From assembly GCF_022968395.1 (NCBI RefSeq), contig NZ_JALJQZ010000008.1, positions 1 through 64,000 of the forward strand: a stretch of 64,000 nucleotides of DNA, written 5' to 3'. Position 1 is the stretch's first letter. Every line of letters begins with the position of its first letter. Of the stretch, positions 62,726-64,000 are shown one piece after another. Source of the DNA: Affinirhizobium lemnae. GTDB lineage: Bacteria > Pseudomonadota > Alphaproteobacteria > Rhizobiales > Rhizobiaceae. Under the pieces are notes generated by a model, which did no database searches, was not told the origin of the DNA, and worked only from the letters and a program-made list of their open reading frames with translations. The translations under genes were made by a program, and so were the position numbers.

Positions 62726-64000
62726 TCAATGCGCCTCGTCCCAGTTGGAGGCGGCACGCGCATCGACTTTCAAAGGAACCTTAAGTTCGAGCGCCGGGAG
62801 AGCTGCGTTTTCCATCGTATGAACGATGACCGGCATAGCGACATCCACCGCCTCGTCTTCCACTTCAAAAATCAGCTCGTCGTGGACCTGCAGCAACATT
62901 CGGACCTTCTCGTCCAAACCAGCTTTAGCAAGCGCCGGTTCGATCTGCACCATGGCACGGCGGATGATATCCGCCGCTGAGCCCTGGATCGGCGCGTTAA
63001 TTGCTGCGCGCTCGTTGAACGCTCTTACCGAAGGGTTGGACGACTTGATCTCCGGATAGTGGGCGCGGCGTCCGAAAATGGTTTCGACATAGCCGTTCTC
63101 CCGCGCAAACGCTTTCGTGCTCTCCATGTAGTCGCGAATGCCGGGGAAGCGCTCGAAGTATTTCTTGATGTAGTCGCCGGCTTCTGAGCGTTCGATGGAA
63201 AGCTGGTTGGCAAGACCGAAAGCTGAAATGCCGTAGATGATGCCGAAGTTGATTGCTTTTGCGCGGCGACGAACCTCGGAGGGCATGCCTTCCACCGGCA
63301 CGCCGAACATTTCAGAAGCTGTCATCGCGTGAATATCGATCCCCTCGGCAAAGGCCTGACGAAGCTGTGGGATGTCGGCGACATGTGCGAGAACACGCAG
63401 TTCGATCTGGCTGTAGTCAGCCGAAAGCAGCTTGTGTCCGGGCGTCGAAATGAAGGCGGTGCGGATCTTGCGGCCTTCCGCATTGCGCACCGGAATGTTC
63501 TGCAGGTTCGGCTCGGAGGAAGAGAGGCGACCCGTGGTGGTGGATGCGAGAGAATAGCTCGTATGTACTCTCTTCGTCTCCGGATGGACATAAGAGGGCA
63601 GGGCATCCGTATAGGTGCTCTTGAGCTTGGTCAGCTGGCGCCAGTCCACGATCTTGCGCGGCAGGGGCTCGCCCTGCGCTGCCAGATCTTCCAGAACCTG
63701 CGCCGACGTGGACCATTGCCCGGTCTTGGTTTTGGAGCCGCCGGGAAGGCCCATTTTGCCGAACAGGATATCGCCCAGCTGCTTCGGCGAGCCGATATTG
63801 AAGCGCTCGCCCGCCAGCTCATAGATCTCGTCCTCGAAGCTTGCCGCCTTTTGCGCCAGTTCGCCGGAAAGGCGCGACAGGATCTGCCGGTCGATGGTGA
63901 TGCCGCGCTCTTCCATATGAGCGAGAACCGGCACGAGCGGACGCTCCAGCCGCTCATAGACGCGGGTGAGGCCGGCAGCGGCCAGCCGCGGCTTCAGGGT
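62726..64000 (-). CDS. polA: DNA polymerase I, C-terminal part (runs off the right edge)
   Basis: 425 codons of the polymerase end, open to the window boundary. The family-A motifs are present: 'LLSADYSQIELRVLAHVADI' (motif A), 'RRRAKAINFGIIYGISAFGL' (motif B) and 'MLLQVHDELIFEVEDEA' (motif C). 'RTAFISTPGHKL' precedes motif A. The 5'-3' exonuclease and proofreading regions would lie to the right. Confidence 0.95.
   Translation of the reverse strand, partial: TLKPRLAAAGLTRVYERLERPLVPVLAHMEERGITIDRQILSRLSGELAQKAASFEDEIYELAGERFNIGSPKQLGDILFGKMGLPGGSKTKTGQWSTSAQVLEDLAAQGEPLPRKIVDWRQLTKLKSTYTDALPSYVHPETKRVHTSYSLASTTTGRLSSSEPNLQNIPVRNAEGRKIRTAFISTPGHKLLSADYSQIELRVLAHVADIPQLRQAFAEGIDIHAMTASEMFGVPVEGMPSEVRRRAKAINFGIIYGISAFGLANQLSIERSEAGDYIKKYFERFPGIRDYMESTKAFARENGYVETIFGRRAHYPEIKSSNPSVRAFNERAAINAPIQGSAADIIRRAMVQIEPALAKAGLDEKVRMLLQVHDELIFEVEDEAVDVAMPVIVHTMENAALPALELKVPLKVDARAASNWDEAH

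Noticed and set aside
62445..62729. 94-codon minus-strand frame after polA
   Set aside because: No ribosome-binding site, odd composition and no family; treated as non-coding.

Overview
The window looks like chromosomal DNA of a Rhizobiaceae bacterium, most likely Agrobacterium or a close Rhizobium relative. The evidence is the gene content: a rhizobial CCTCCTCCC-loop small RNA, a TIGR02300 protein, a zinc-ligand-poor DnaX, the full yej set, DUF1045-phnM, membrane-anchored CycM, and core proteins of clear alphaproteobacterial type. No taxon was tested by database search.

Bases 1-9497 are accessory. A ~9.25 kb integrative element (244-9497) lies against the 3' end of an intact tRNA-Ala(GGC) gene on the minus strand (9481-9556). 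Its ends are a 17-bp direct repeat equal to the tRNA 3' end (244-260 and 9481-9497). It carries a tyrosine integrase, remnants and one intact copy of Rha-type phage regulators, an HTH protein, a VOC protein, a membrane-anchored unknown, an unrecognised 214-aa protein, a serine resolvase behind a nested inverted-repeat region, and small hypotheticals. A 10-bp repeat TTGGTCTGAA occurs six times, only next to the two ends and at the integrase start. The arm left of 244 resembles the right end of the element, so a second, related element probably lies just outside the window.

From 9.5 kb onward the window is mostly core genome: TIGR02300; cmk-rpsA; a disordered hypothetical; an RNase D-type exonuclease; an alpha-r14-type small RNA; exbB-exbD-tonB; and rimP-nusA-ylxR-infB, whose leader contains an apparent intrinsic attenuator. 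Next come MFS and GNAT genes, a lytic transglycosylase, recR, a MOSC protein, ybaB, dnaX, the 4.5S SRP RNA, HIT-nudC, kdsB-pheA-eamA, cycM, an AEC transporter, a 6S-like RNA, a PfkB kinase, an SH3 protein and a hydroxyacid dehydrogenase.

From 41.3 to 51.7 kb there is a hairpin-rich non-coding stretch, a DUF3833 gene, and a RelE/HigB-type toxin-antitoxin cassette framed by an exact 26-bp duplication. These are followed by GNAT, MoeB-like, recF, LysE, slyX and DUF924 genes and the yejBEF transporter genes. The rest holds yejA, mepA, mgsA, glk, an MsbA-like ABC exporter, dapB, gpmA, a 29-codon membrane peptide gene, a DUF1045-phnM pair behind a probable Pho box, and the 3' part of polA running off the right edge.

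The points most worth a second look are the tandem-element architecture with its repeat set, the toxin-antitoxin insertion, the rimP leader attenuator, the three structured RNAs, the unknown 214-aa element gene, and the unexplained structured region at 41.3-41.9 kb.
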